A stretch of DNA of 64,000 nucleotides from Eurosta solidaginis. Taxonomy: Eukaryota; Arthropoda; Insecta; Diptera; Tephritidae. Below the pieces are notes generated by a model that made no database searches, was not told the origin of the DNA, and was given only the letters and a program-made list of their open reading frames with translations. Location: positions 176,962,672 to 177,026,671 of the forward strand of contig NC_090322.1 of NCBI RefSeq assembly GCF_040869045.1. The letters are read 5' to 3'. Shown one piece after another: positions 20,303 to 31,764 of the stretch (position 1 is the first letter of the stretch; every line of letters begins with the position of its first letter). The position numbers and the translations under genes were made by a program.

Positions 20303-22360
20303 ATGGAGTTTTTTGAAATTTGGTTGAAATATTCGAAAGAATCGAGAAATAATGAGTTATTGATTTGTATTTTACTTAAGGCTGATTTAAGAGAAGTAGC
20401 TGAGCATTCGTTAAGAAATTTAAGTCAACAAATTTCAAAATATTCGTCCAACATCGATGAGAAATGGAACAGCTCTGGAAGACATCGGGAGCGATTTTGT
20501 AATAAAAACTCGGAGTGGCTTTCGGGAACAGATTTCAAGTTTACAATTACGAAGGATTCAAGGTTGCCATCAGAGCAACCAGCTTCGTCTTCAGATAACC
20601 CAGGACCCGGAAGACCACAGAAGGACTTTCTGCTTTCCAGTCAAAAGACCAAACGTCGTCGAGTGAACGACCTACAGCAATCCAGAAGTGCAGGTGAGTT
20701 AGTTTATGCGGCAGAAGTATCAACGCGGATATCCGGCAACAGGAATATTGCTAATATTATAAAAAGTTCACAAAAAAACACACAAAAAATGATGAACAAG
20801 GTAACATGTGAGCAAGGTGCAAGATGCTTGAGCAGTGTAGAAGCTTTGGCATACTATGTAGACAGCAAGTCGACGACTCATGGGTACAAAACGACTCGGA
20901 AGTAGATTATCAAGGCAGGCCATAAGGTTTATTCATCATTTTATAGTTTAAGAAAAGCTAAGGTAGAATGCTACCCAAATGAGATTGATGTGGGTGAAGC
21001 AAGTGGTGAAATTAAAGTTCAAGCCGTATTAGATAAAACTGTTGAACGTTTAATTTTAGCAAATCAACAAGTTCTTGTTAGTTTTTTACCTACATCTGTG
21101 TCATTTACTTTAATCAGCAAGTGGGGTTGCGATGGTCATAGTACATATAAGCAAAAATTCGCATGTAGTGCTGACACTGCTGAGTTTTTGTTTACATTTT
21201 CTTTCGTTCCTCTTCAGTTACAGGACGAAAAGGGTAACATTGTTTGGCAGAATCCTCGACCTTCTTCTACGATGTATTGTCGTCCAATTAAATTTATTTT
21301 CACTAAGGAAACAAAAGATTTTATTGTTGCTGAAACGAACAAAGTTTTAGAGGAGGTAAGTGCTTTGTTGCCAACAAAGTACTTTCTCGAAGAATGTGAG
21401 GTTTCTGTAAATCACAACATGCTCCTAACAATGATTGACGGAAAAGTTTGCAATGCTTTGACTGAAACTTCTTCCGTACAAAAGTGTTATATTTGTGGTG
21501 CCACTCCAAAATATATGAATGATGAGACACAGGTTTTTATGCCTAACCGAGATAATCTTGGTTTTGGCTTGTCTACTCTCCATGCCTGGATAAGATGTTT
21601 TGAATGCTTGCTTCACATAAATTATCGCCTCGAAGTAAAAAAATGGCAACTTAGGAATTAGGCAGATAAAGAGAGTGTTAAGCAACGTTCCAACGAAATC
21701 CAGAATAAATTTAAAAGTGAACTTGGATTGATAGTAGATCAACCAAAACCAGGATTCGGCAATACCAATGATGGTAATACTGCTCGAAGATTTTTCGAAA
21801 ATTCTGAGGCTAGTGCTGAGATTACGGGATTGGATGTAACGCTCATCAAAAGATTCGATACTCTCCTTCGCGCATTAGCATCTGGGTATAATATCAATAT
21901 CCAAAGATTTGAGATATTTGCGAGTGAGACTAAACAACTATTAATAGATCTCTAGCCGTGGTTTTATATGCCTGCTACAGTTCATAAAATCTTAGTGCAT
22001 AGTACGGATATTATAAAATCAGCAATTTTGCCTATTGGTCAACTTTCTGAAGAAGCAAAAGAAGCCCGTAACAAATATTTGAGACGATTCAGGGATGGTA
22101 ACACACAAAAGCTGTCGCGTGTAGCCACGAATAGAGATCTTATGAATATGTTACTTATAAAATCGGATCCCTTAGTTAACAGCTTATGGGAGATACCCAA
22201 GAAAAAATTTAAAAGCCTGACTTCAGAAGTCTTACATTTACTGTCCTCCAATAATGTTGAGGAGTCAATAAATACCCCAGTTGTTTCAAGCTTTCAGAGT
22301 AATGATGCTCATGACTATTCCACAAGTGATTCATCGAATGACAGTGACGATAATGAATGA
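20303..22360 (+). pseudogene. Transib (RAG1-like) transposase with three in-frame TAG codons
   Basis: One continuous 686-codon frame with no frameshift, interrupted by TAG at 20903-20905, 21659-21661 and 21953-21955. N-terminal 200 codons: basic, with a KTKRRRVND nuclear-localisation-like stretch. Core: WGCDG (Asp 21131-21133, equivalent of RAG1 D600), MIDGK (Asp 21437-21439, position of D708) followed by the CYIC zinc-type pair, then GFGNTNDGNTARRFF, and LSEEAKEARNKYLRRFR (22043-22090), which aligns with the RAG1 E962 region. The acidic Ser/Asp-rich C-terminus ends at 22360. The third TAG replaces a TAT in the copy at 60.2 kb, so it is a point mutation. Catalyses cut-and-paste DNA transposition in the nucleus; inactive here unless stops are read through. 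Confidence 0.9.
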
Positions 22361-22530
22361 TAACATAATTATAAAAGAAAACTTACGCTATAACTTTTTC
22401 CTTGATCAGTAAGTAGTAAAGTAAAAAGAAGTAAAATTTTATAAAAAAATAAGAAAAAAGGCACATATGGCTGAAAAAATATTATACTTGTCATAAATGA
22501 CTACATATGAAACTGAAAATATCAGAAAAT

Positions 22531-22569
22531 AATTTTGTCCAGCTAGCTTGTTCTACACGAAACACTGTG
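22531..22569 (-). repeat. Transib 3' terminal repeat
   Basis: On the minus strand it starts CACAGTGTTTCGTGTAGAAC and follows the 5' repeat for about 37 bp with one difference. The nonamer position reads ACAAAATTA, a poorer match than at the 5' end, so the two ends are asymmetric. Confidence 0.85.
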
Positions 22570-22574
22570 CAGTG

Positions 22575-22689
22575 TAAAGGCAGATGCCTTTAACCACTTA
22601 GCCACTTAGCCATGGGAATGCCCCGCTGCTCGCTGAGTGGTTAAGGCATCTGCCTTTACACTGGTATGAATGTTGGAGATTCGAGTTCG
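22575..22689. repeat. tRNA-like palindrome hit by Transib
   Basis: 22636-22688 contains GAGTGGTTAAGGCATCTGCC and GAGATTCGAGTTC, which resemble the A- and B-box regions of a Leu/Ser-type tRNA or a SINE head. The stretch 22575-22598 plus the left flank of Transib (19750-19765) is the reverse complement of 22636-22674. Before Transib arrived, this site was an inverted repeat with arms of about 40 bp. Confidence 0.55.
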
Positions 22690-25470
22690 GCGTGGCTCCG
22701 CCCTTTTTCATTTAATTTGTCTAGGATACTTTTAATGCCATAAGTCGAACAAAAATTTACCAATCCTTGTGAAATTTGGTAGGGGCTTAGATTCTGGGAC
22801 GATAACTTATTTCTGTGAAAAAGGGCGAAATCGGTTGAAGCCACACCCAGTTTTTATATACAGTCGACCGTCTGTCCATCCGCTCGGCCGTTAACAGGAT
22901 AACTTGAGCAAAAATCGATATATCTTTAGTAAACTCAGTTCACGTACTTATCTGAACTCACTTTGTATTGGTATAAAAAATGGCCGAAATCCGACTATAA
23001 CGAAAGGCGTCGATATCGAAAATTACTAAAAACGAAAAAAATGCCATAATTCTATACCAAATACGAAAAAAGGGATGAAACATGGTATTTGGATTGGTTT
23101 ATTGACGCAAAATATAACTTTAGAAAAAACTTTGTAAAATGGGTATGACACCTACCATATTAAGTAGAATGAAATGAAAAAGTTCAGCAGGGCCAACTAA
23201 AAAACCCTTGAAATCTTGGCAGGAATACTTTTCTTGGTATTATATATATAAATAAATTAGCGGTATCCAGCAGATGATGTTCTGGGTCACCCTGGTCCAC
23301 ATTTTGGTCGATATCTGGAAAACGCCTTCACATATACAACTACCACCACTCCCTTTTAAAGGCCTCATTAATACCTTTAATTTGATACCCATATCGTACA
23401 AACACATTCTAGGCCACCCCTGGTCCACCTTTATGGCGATATATCGAAAAGGCGTCCACCTATAGAACTAAGCCCCACGCCCTTTTAAAATACTCATTAA
23501 CACTTTTCATTTGATACCCATATCGTACAAACATATTCTAGAGTCACCTTTGGTCCACCTTCATGGCGATATCTCGAAAAGGCGACGACCTATACAACTA
23601 CCACCACTCCATTTTAAAACCCTCATTAATACCTTTAATTTGATTCCGATATCGTACAAACACATTCTAGAGTCACCCCTGGTCCACCTTTATGGCGATA
23701 TCTCGAAAAGGCGTCCACCTATAGAACTAAGCCCCACGCCCTTTTGAAATACTCATTAACACCTTTCGTTTGATACCCATATCGTACAAACATATTCTAG
23801 AGTCACCCTTAGTCCACCTTTATGGCGATATCTCGAAAAGGCGACCACCTATACAACTACCACCACTCCATTTTAAAACCCTCATTAATACCTTTAATTT
23901 GATACCCATGTCGTACAAACACATTCTGGAGTCACCCCTGGTCCACCTTTATGGCGATATCTCAAAAAGGCGTCCACCTATAGAACTAAGCCCCACGCCC
24001 TTTTAAAATACTCATTAACACCTTTCGTTTGATACCCATATTGTACAAAACATATTCTAGTGTCACCCTTGGTCCACCTTTATGGCGATATCCCTAAATG
24101 GCGACCACCTATACAACTACCACCACTCCATTTTAAAACCCTCATTAATACCTTTAATTTGATACCCATGTCGTACAAACACATTCTAGAGTCACCCCTG
24201 GTCCACCTTTATGGAGATATCTCGAAAAGGCGTCCACCTATAGAACTAAACCCCACGCCCTTTTAAAATACTCATTAACACCTTTCGTTTGATACCCATA
24301 TTGTACAAACATATTCTAGAGTCACCCTTGGTCCACCTTTATGGCGATATCTCGAAAAGGCGACCACCTATACAACTACCACCACTCCATTTTAAAACTC
24401 TAATTAGTACCTTTAATTTGATACCCATGTCGTACAAACACATTCTAGAGTCACCCCTGGTCCACCTTTATGGCGATATCTCGAAAAGGCGTCCACCTAT
24501 AGAACTAAGCCCCACGCCCTTTTATAATACTCATTAACACCTTTCGTTTGATACCCATATCGTACAAACATATTCTAGAGTCACCCTTGGTCCACCTTTA
24601 TGGCGATATCTTGAAAACGCGTCCACCTATATAACTAAACGCCACGCCCTTTTGAAATACTCATTAACACCTTTCGTTTGATACCCATACCGTACAAACA
24701 TATTCTAGAGTCACCCTTGGTCCACCTCTATGGCGATACCTTGAAAAGGCGACCACCTATACAACTACCACCACTCCATTTTAAACCCCTCATTAATACC
24801 TTTAATTTGATACCCATGTCGTACAAACACATTCTAGAGTCACCCCTGGTCCACCTTTATGGCGATATCTCGAAAAGGCGTCCACCTATAAAACTAAGCC
24901 CCACGCCCTTTTATAATACTCATTAACACCTTTCGTTTGATACCCATATCGTACAAACATATTCTAGAGTCACCCTTGGTCCACCTTTATGGCGATATCT
25001 CGAAAAGGCGTCCACCTATAGAACTAAACCCCACGCCCTTTTGAAATACTCATTAACTCCTTTCGTTTGATACCCATATTGTACAAACGCGTTCTAGAGT
25101 CACTACTGGTCCACCTTTATGGCGATATCTCGAAAAGGCGTCCACCTATAGAACTAAGGCCCACTCCCTTTTAAAATGTTCATTAACCCCTTTCATTTGA
25201 TACCCATATTGTACAAACGCGTTCTAGAGTCACCCCTGATCCACCTTTATGGCGATATCCCTAAATGGCGTCCACCTATAGAACTATGGCCCACTCCCTC
25301 ATAAAATACTCTTTAATACCTTTCATTTGATACACATGTCATACAAACACATTCCAGGGTTACCCTCGGTTCTTTTTACAACATGGTGATTTTCCCTTAT
25401 TTTGTCTCCTTAGCTCTCAACTGAGTATGTAATGTTCGGTTACATCCGAACTTAACCTTCCTTACTTGTT
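22687..25470 (+). mobile_element. DINE-1/mini-me-like element, copy C (5' truncated)
   Basis: Starts inside the family consensus at GGCGTGGCTCCGCCC; the 5' tip and GTCC tract are missing. It continues through the CCGTTAACAGGATAACTTGAG block and the satellite, and ends with CTCAACTGAGTA, the GTTCGG...CCGAAC hairpin and CCTTCCTTACTTGTT at 25470. The junction with the tRNA-like sequence is abrupt. Confidence 0.75.
23280..25330 (+). repeat. Dimeric (259-bp) satellite array in element C
   Basis: Roughly sixteen ~130-bp monomers. Two monomer types alternate: one with GCGACCACCTATACAACTACC and CATTTTAAAACCCTCATTAATACC, the other with GCGTCCACCTATAGAACTAAGCC and GCCCTTTTRAAATACTCATTAAC. The dimer repeats about every 259 bp across 23.5-24.9 kb, then gives way to plain monomers. 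Open frames of about 80 codons repeat with the same spacing and are satellite translations. Confidence 0.88.
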
Positions 25471-25518
25471 CTTACATGAAATCGACTTTAAAGCTCAAAA
25501 CAACATAAGATTGTTTTC

Positions 25519-26518
25519 GGCCCGGTTTTCCAGTAGTTGGTTAAGCAAAGCTTAAACTAAGTTTGCTTAAACTCTAATCAAATTTAAACTCCAGTTAAGC
25601 TACTGGGCAGTTTTTCAGTCACAGTTTAAGGCCGCCTTTGCGGTAGGCCTTTTTGTACGGCAACATTTGAATATCTAGATAATTTGTAGATAAGGGAAAC
25701 AGCTGGATTTTGTTTACCCAACAAACATGGAAAAAATATTTCTCCGGCGAAGTATGTATCTAGTTCCGGAGGTGATGTCCAACATTATTATTTAATTATT
25801 CTTAAAAGAAAATTCTCGAGTTGATATCCAACTTCATTCTCCAATCACTATCCAACCTTTGAGAAATTTTGTAAAATTTAGAGTTCTCGAGTTGACCTCC
25901 AACGTCATTATCATTATCAAATTATTATCCAATCTTTGAGAGATTTTGGGAAATGCACAGTTCTCAAATGAATATCCAACACATTCAAACAAAAATCTCC
26001 AAGGTGGTATCACCAAAACCAACAGAAGTTTATTGTGAGAAATAAACACCTGCTTGATAGCAGTAATGAAGCGTAATTAATTAAAACTAAATTATTTATA
26101 TTTTATTTTGTTTTCGTGAAAAAACTGTTGTATGGAATCTTACATTTGAGTCCAGTTAGAGAACCACAAGTGGAATTAAATTTGTTCAACTTAAGTACTA
26201 ACATTTTTTGCTTTATAAAAAATTCCCTCTTTTGCTGAGTTCTCTATGATTCTCGAGTTAAGCCACTCTTTCGATAAAACTCTAGAGATTTTAGAAGTAT
26301 GCCTAATTATCAACATGAGCTCTAATGGTACTCAATCCCAAATGCTTGTTGGATATATTCGACACCATTTCGAACGAACCCGAATAACTGATAGGTTAAC
26401 TAGAGTTAACAAAATCGGCAGTTTCAACTTCAGTTAAAGTAGACTGAAAAACTGCAAAATAAGTTAAAGCGTAGTTTAACTGACAAACTGAGTTGAACTT
26501 TTACTGAAAAACCGGGTC
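25519..26518. mobile_element. MITE-like element with GRCCCGGTTTT ends
   Basis: The left end GGCCCGGTTTTCCAGTAG and the right end CTGAAAAACCGGGTC are inverted copies. Subterminal AGTTTAA-type motifs also mirror each other (GCTTAAACTAAG against GTAGTTTAACTG). No transposase in the 1.0 kb between them. Target duplication unclear. Confidence 0.6.
25805..25995. repeat. ~80-bp degenerate tandem repeat inside the MITE
   Basis: Three units begin with TTCTCGAGTTGATATCCAAC (25811), TTCTCGAGTTGACCTCCAAC (25883) and TTCTCAAATGAATATCCAAC (25962). Each contains TATCCAAYCTTTGAGARATTTTG. Confidence 0.6.
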
Positions 26519-27590
26519 TTAGAAGATGAGATTAAAAAATTCATAGATGAAAGCTACAAATTTAATTTTATTAAATTTTTCGATTTGATTTTTATTCCGC
26601 AAGAAATTTACTCCTCAGTCGTATATTTTGGGATATATTATTTTAAGAAAAGGGTGGTTTTTATTTTTTAATGCGTTGTTGTTTAATCTGCAAAAATTTT
26701 TTCCATGGTTTTTTTTTAAGTTTTTATACAAATTTCATTAATTCAATGTGGCTTATTGAGTCAAAGATAACAACAAAGCGAAAATTTTGGAAAAAAAATA
26801 ATCATAGTTACATGAAAAAGTAGCAACATTTTTTCAAATAAAGTAACTAATAGTTTGAATTAAATTAAGTCGAATTAAACTAAAGCGCATTGTAGGGGGA
26901 CTATTTAAAGCATATAAACTTAGGTGTAAAATTATATCCATTTACACACGCTGTTAAAGGAACGCACCTAGTAACATTCTTGATAAACTTAATTGTTGAT
27001 CAGCTGTATTATTGGCAAACAAATTTTTTTTTTGAATGTTATGCAAATTAAAAAATGCCAAGCTAAACTAAAACGTCTTTACTAAGATATTCTTGTAAAT
27101 GACTTTTTGATGTTGGAGATTTCTGATGAAAATGCCTGCTGTAATGTCTGCAAGGTTGCATTCCTTTGAGTTTATCGCGTTTACACCATGTGTGCGCGTA
27201 AATTGATACAAATTGTGTAAATGAGTTTTGATACAAAATTTGACAGCTCGCACTAGATAAATTTATACGTTTACACACTTTATAAAGCATTTATAAGGTT
27301 AAATGAGTCCCACTAGTATTTAATTGTAGCAATTCCCATTATTTTCAAAAAATTTTAAAAAATTTACAAAACTTATGACTTAAATTAATGATTCCGTTTT
27401 TTAAATTACAAACTCTTCGTCAATTATGGAGGTAAAAATACAGAGCCTTTGGAAGAGACTCATGGGATGGAGCGAAAATCTGCTGGAGGCTTCAAAAAAT
27501 CAGATGGTAACGCAGATGGATTCTATAAATGCAATTTGTTTTTAACACGCTTATATTAGCTTCATTTGTATGTTTGTAACTCTCTAGGCT
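26519..27590. other. Unassigned AT-rich DNA
   Basis: No gene or repeat recognised. Long T and A runs. The minus frames at 27063-27290 have no known domain. Confidence 0.4.
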
Positions 27591-27649
27591 AGGCGCGAAA
27601 AGAGACCCATCTAGCGGCAATAATAAGAAGAAGAAACTCCAACATGTGG

Positions 27650-27925
27650 CGCATGGATTTAAATATTTTCAAAAATCGTATTTGTGGTACGATTTGGATG
27701 AATAGAAAGCGACATGTGAAAAAATCGCCGCCAGGTGGCGCAGGTATCGAGATATTCAAAAAAATCATATTTGTGGTCCGATTTGGCTCATATTTGGAAC
27801 ACATAATACATACATGAATAGAAAGAGACTTATGAAAAAACGCCGCTAGGTGGCGCAGGTATCGAGATATTCAAAAAATCGTATTTGTGGTCCAATTTGG
27901 CTCATATTTGGAACAAATATTATAT
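27650..27925 (+). repeat. ~120-bp tandem repeat, 2.5-3 units
   Basis: The unit contains CGCCGCYAGGTGGCGCAGGT, ATCGAGATATTCAAAAAATC, GTATTTGTGGTCCGATTTGG and CTCATATTTGGAACA. Clear units start near 27726 and 27840; a diverged one starts near 27640. The TCTAGCGGC-type cores resemble insulator/CTCF-like words, but that may be chance. Confidence 0.7.
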
Positions 27926-27959
27926 ACAGTGAGGAAGAAGTGATATCAAAATACTATGG

Positions 27960-28120
27960 AGTTCGAGGAGGGACAAGCATACGTGGCTCTGAGTCAAGTC
28001 TTTGGAAGGATTATGTATTGAGAAGTTAGATTGTAACAAATTGTCAGGAAAGAGTCCTTGTAATAATGAGTTCCTAAATGAACTAAATAGAATGATAAAT
28101 ATTAGGCAATTATATAAAGA
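27960..28120 (+). pseudogene. Pif1-like helicase C-terminal scrap
   Basis: Frame 1 reads GQAYVALS (27971-27994), and after a small frame-shifting deletion comes SLEGLCIEKLDCNKLSGKSPCNNEFLNELNRM (28000-28095). YVALSRV...L is helicase motif VI of Pif1-family SF1B enzymes, used by Helitrons and other elements. Nothing upstream of motif VI survives. Confidence 0.55.
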
Positions 28121-28124
28121 CTAT

Positions 28125-28510
28125 AAACTTAAAAATAAAATAATAAAAAAAAAATTTTATTTAAACGGTTTTATTGAAAACAATATTTACATTAAGTAAT
28201 AATAATACTAAAAGCTAGAAAATAATTAAGTAGTTCCTAAGTACTAGTCATCATACTCCTCATCAATCTAGGGTGTTGATCAGACAATTAAATAAAAGCG
28301 TTGGGCGCGTGAGATTTCTAAAAATGTGGGCCGTAGCATAACCTGATTAAGGTTCAGTTGGTCTTACTTATAACTATCAATAGATTGATGAGGAGTATGA
28401 TGACTAGTACCTAGGACCCACCTAATTATTTTCTAGTTTTAGTACTATTATTATTTAATGTAAATATTGTTTTCAATAAAACCGGTTAACTTAAAATTTT
28501 TTTAAATTAT
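28125..28510. repeat. Inverted repeat (foldback), arms ~130 bp
   Basis: Left arm 28140-28268 (GTTTTATTGAAAACAATATT ... AGTCATCATACTCCTCATCA) is complementary to the right arm 28385-28495. The loop (28270-28380) holds GTTGATCAGACAATTAAATAAAAGCG. Looks like a small foldback MITE next to the helicase scrap. Confidence 0.7.
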
Positions 28511-28829
28511 TATTTTTTAAACTATATTATATATGTTCTGAAGCTTTGCGTGCCATACGCAACATTGCAACCACGGCTGCCACTTTGGTACAATTGGATC
28601 AAAAATGATCCTTTTTTGTGTAACTAGGCATGTTGTCTCTCTTATTAAGATCTCATAATTCCTTAAAGCTATTAGATTTTGCTCGTAATCCTTATTTCGT
28701 AATAACAGACACTGATTGGGAGCACAAAGGGAGATCAGGGCTATCTTCAGCTGTCTCCCCTAACTCAATGGACGTCTTCCCTCACTCAGCTTCCAAATAC
28801 GGCTACGTGACCAAGCCAGCTCATACAGT

Positions 28830-30170
28830 TCATTATTAAAACTTAATCGAGACATACCGTTGGATCACGTACAGAACATCAAATCTACCGGACAACTTTT
28901 ATCTCGAATACTCTACGCGCCATCTTAAGTTCGCTGGACTACATCCATGATTTCGTGTGAAGATATGATGAGAGATTTATAGAGCGTAAGTTTTGTTTGT
29001 CTAGGAGGGCTTTTATCCAATTTCTCACTCAGTCCAATGTAGCACTTGTTTGCAACAGTGTTTTTGATTTTTTTTAGGCTGGTATTGTTTTCGCTGTCCC
29101 AAATATGCGAAGTGATTTACAGTTTTATTCCGACGTGTCTGCCAAGGAGCGAATGCACATACTTATTCTTTACTAACAGCAAGTACTTCGTCTAGTCCTT
29201 ATACAACGCCCAAATACCCACTTTCTCCGCCCTTTATGCAAGCTAGAGAAGATAGAACTAATAGTCCATTTGCTAATGTCAGCTTGTACCATCGAGGTTT
29301 AGATCTTCTTCTAAAATTATATCCTTCAGCATCAGGTTAACAAAATGGCACGATGGCGTGTCGCGTTTTTTGAAGCATTGTTTGCTTTTGAATAACCCGG
29401 ATAGGCCTTCTTAATCCTCACGGAGCTGATGTGCCCAATGTCATTTGGCAAAGCCTTATAAATTTTGCAAGGAACTCGAATTCAGACTTAGCAGCATACA
29501 ACCAATTGCTTTTCAAAAACTGCTTTGAATTCATCAAAAATTGGGCATTCCGATTTGTTTATTGTTAGTATTTTTGATGAGTCGGCGGTTGGGGTGGATC
29601 TGGCCGACAGTAGACCTGAAGCCGAACTGCGAAGATTTAATCATTCCATTGACTTTGGGTTTCAGTCGTTTACACAATACGCTAGATTGAACCTTATTTA
29701 GAATATTTAGTAGAGTGATTCTTCATTAATCAACGCAGTTTGTGGGATCGCCTTTCTTGTAGATTGGTCAGAGCACACTTAAATTTCCATCTCGAGGCAA
29801 GTATTCGTTAGACCATATTTTACGTAGGAGTTGATGTATGCTCTTCACTTAAACTTCGCCTTCGTATTTTAAAAAATCGGCAAGTAGTTAATCGTTTCCT
29901 GGAGTCTTGTTGTTCCCTAGCCGGTATTTTGGCATTTTTACTTCGTTATAGTTGTGTGGGGGCACGTTTATTCCGTCATTAGGGATCGAGCTATCGGGTT
30001 CGTCATTTTCCTAGCTTTATAGAGAAAGTGTTCAATACATAACTCGTATTTGCTATCGTTACATCTCGAAGAGACTCCACGAAGGTTTTGCGGAGTGCAG
30101 CAGGTGTGACAGTCGTTTGCCATTATTCGGCATGTCATCTTGTACTTATTATACCACATGACATGTGGTA
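28830..30170 (-). pseudogene. RTE-like retrotransposon fragment (copy 2)
   Basis: Read on the minus strand from 30170 down: NNKTPGND (29900), HQLLRKIWSNEYLPRDGNLSVL (29838-29775), IYKKGDPTNC (29770-29740), LLNILNKVQSSVLCKRLKPKVNGM (29715-29645), QFGFRSTVGQ (29640-29600), and further down NTVANKCYIGLSEKLDKSPPRQTKLTLYKSLI (29070-28975). These are the RT finger, palm and thumb blocks of an RTE element in the right order. The YxDD catalytic region is not seen. Many stops and frameshifts. Confidence 0.7.
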
Positions 30171-30384
30171 AAAAGTAGCAGCCATATTTTCATTGGGAAC
30201 CAATTGTCGATACGAACTTTTGGCTCTGAGCTTGAAATAAATGTAAACGATCCCAGTTGCTCAAAAATGTACGAGTAGTTCGGGTTTTACTTTAAGGTGG
30301 GGTGGCATAAGGTCAACGACCAAATATGAAGCTGTTTTTCTATTTCAAATTGGTTCTAATCGGCTAGGCCAGGAGTAGGAAAAG

Positions 30385-30616
30385 TAGCACGGTAGGGTTC
30401 AGAATATACCCGCGGTAGGTATGCCCGTCGTTAGAGGCGACTAAAATACCCAAATGGCTTAAAGGGTTGTGTAGCACAAACCTTCAAGGGAATGCCTGTC
30501 GCAATTTATAGCTTCTCCAGCGAAATTTTCAACCTCACCTACCCTTGGCAAAGCCTGTTTCTTTAACAGGCGAGGCTCTGGTGAATCCAAGTTTCTAATG
30601 GAATCTCTTTATCGCT

Positions 30617-30649
<33 letters not shown>

Positions 30650-30655
30650 ACGGGG
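30385..30655 (+). repeat. CAA-tailed repeat (longest free copy)
   Basis: Order: GAATATACCCGCGGTAGGTATG, GCGACTAAAATACCC, AAGGGTTGTGTAGCACAA, ATTTATAGCTTCTCCAGC, AACAGGCGAGGCTCTGGTG, then TCGCTACAACAACAACAAC... running to about 30655. Gives the family's plus-strand order and its (CAA)n tail. Confidence 0.7.
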
Positions 30656-31035
30656 GGTAAGCCCTTAAGAAACAACCAATTCCTACAATTAGGCAGTGTC
30701 AATATTGAAACCATGTAGAATCGAGTCTAATGCAACTTTAAAAATTTTGTTTATGAAATTTAATTTCAATTTAATACAATTTACGGAAACAAAAATCGCA
30801 ATATTAATAACATTGCAATTCGCATGGAGCATCACTTAACCACTCCCACGAACAAAGCAGTCCATTAAACCGCCATTTAGGCAGTCAACAATCCAGCGAG
30901 CCACCTGTGCACATCTGATTGTTCCGATTGTATGACTTAATTTGTGATTTCATTTCACAAAATCACACAAATCTAAATTTCAATGAAAATCATCTACAAT
31001 AAGCATGTGCAACATCAACAACAACCACTACATAC

Positions 31036-31110
31036 ATGAACAAAGACGAAGAAGAGGTGGATCAGTTATTTGGTACGATTAGACAAAACCAACAGTTAGA
31101 ACTTTTACGT
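31036..31110 (+). CDS. Candidate first coding exon, unidentified
   Basis: ATG followed by 25 codons with balanced, acidic composition (MNKDEEEVDQLFGTIRQNQQ...), ending at a GTAAGC that could serve as a 5' splice donor. After it the frame turns into low-complexity Phe/Leu codons, typical of intron reading. The preceding DNA has CAACAACAACC and ACATACATG context. I do not recognise the protein, and the acceptor and next exon are not in view. Chance is quite possible. Confidence 0.2.
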
Positions 31111-31756
31111 AAGCATTCAAGAAGAAGCAAATGCGCTGACATGGGTTGGGGGTTTTTTTTTTGGAGTTTATATGAATTGAGTTTCACCCTTCGCGCATTG
31201 AATTACGGGTGTGTTATGTGTTTTCTATGTTTTTTTTTTGCAGGCAGGTATAGATGGGTATATTTGAATGAGTCAATGTGGTGTGGATTTTTAATTCACT
31301 TGCAGTTAGTTTTTTTATAATTACTCGGTACTTTGCTCTGATTTGTATTGTGTTTTTTTGATAGAGGTTTCTGTTTTGTTATGTTTGGCTGTTGATGTTG
31401 TTGTGCTTTTGTTGTCGTTTTTCAAAGTTGACTTTCAATTCAAAGCTCGTCATATGTCACTGTCTTTATCATCACATTCATATGAGGCATCCGTAGTCAT
31501 GGCATACAATCCAGTAATGCCATGGTCATTGGCAAATTAATTTAATCAGATCATCGATGTTAATTTTTGACATTTCGCAAATAAATAAAACAAGATGAAA
31601 ACAATTAAACTTTGGTCCATTAAATGTAATCGTCGAATGCATTCGTTGCTGATGAGAAACGTCGTCTAATGTAAGTGAATATATTCGCAAACAAAATTTT
31701 ATAGGGAAAATGCAGTTAAAACAGTAGGTCCTTGATAGAAACTAGAGCGGAAAAGC

Positions 31757-31764
31757 TATCGATA
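31757..31764. promoter_or_regulatory. DRE-like TATCGATA
   Basis: Perfect octamer inside CTATCGATAG, with further ATCGAT and TCGATAG at 31785-31815. TATCGATA is the DREF/BEAF binding core at many fly promoters. No gene start is anchored to it here. Confidence 0.3.

Larger units (their letters stand above)
19766..22569 (+). mobile_element. Transib DNA transposon, full length
   Basis: A 2804-bp element with terminal inverted repeats of about 37 bp differing at one position. Both ends start with CACAGTG, identical to the V(D)J RSS consensus heptamer, and both are flanked by the 5-bp duplication CAGTG (19761-19765 and 22570-22574). At the left end ACAAAAACA follows a 24-bp spacer and matches eight of nine bases of the RSS nonamer. 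Transib is the superfamily from which the RAG1 core is thought to derive; a 5-bp target duplication is its hallmark. The internal gene is interrupted by stop codons (next entry). Confidence 0.93.

Noticed and set aside
23511..24926. Series of 68-82-codon frames with the same protein repeated
   Set aside because: They follow the 130/259-bp satellite period exactly and sit in non-coding mobile elements; translation artefact.
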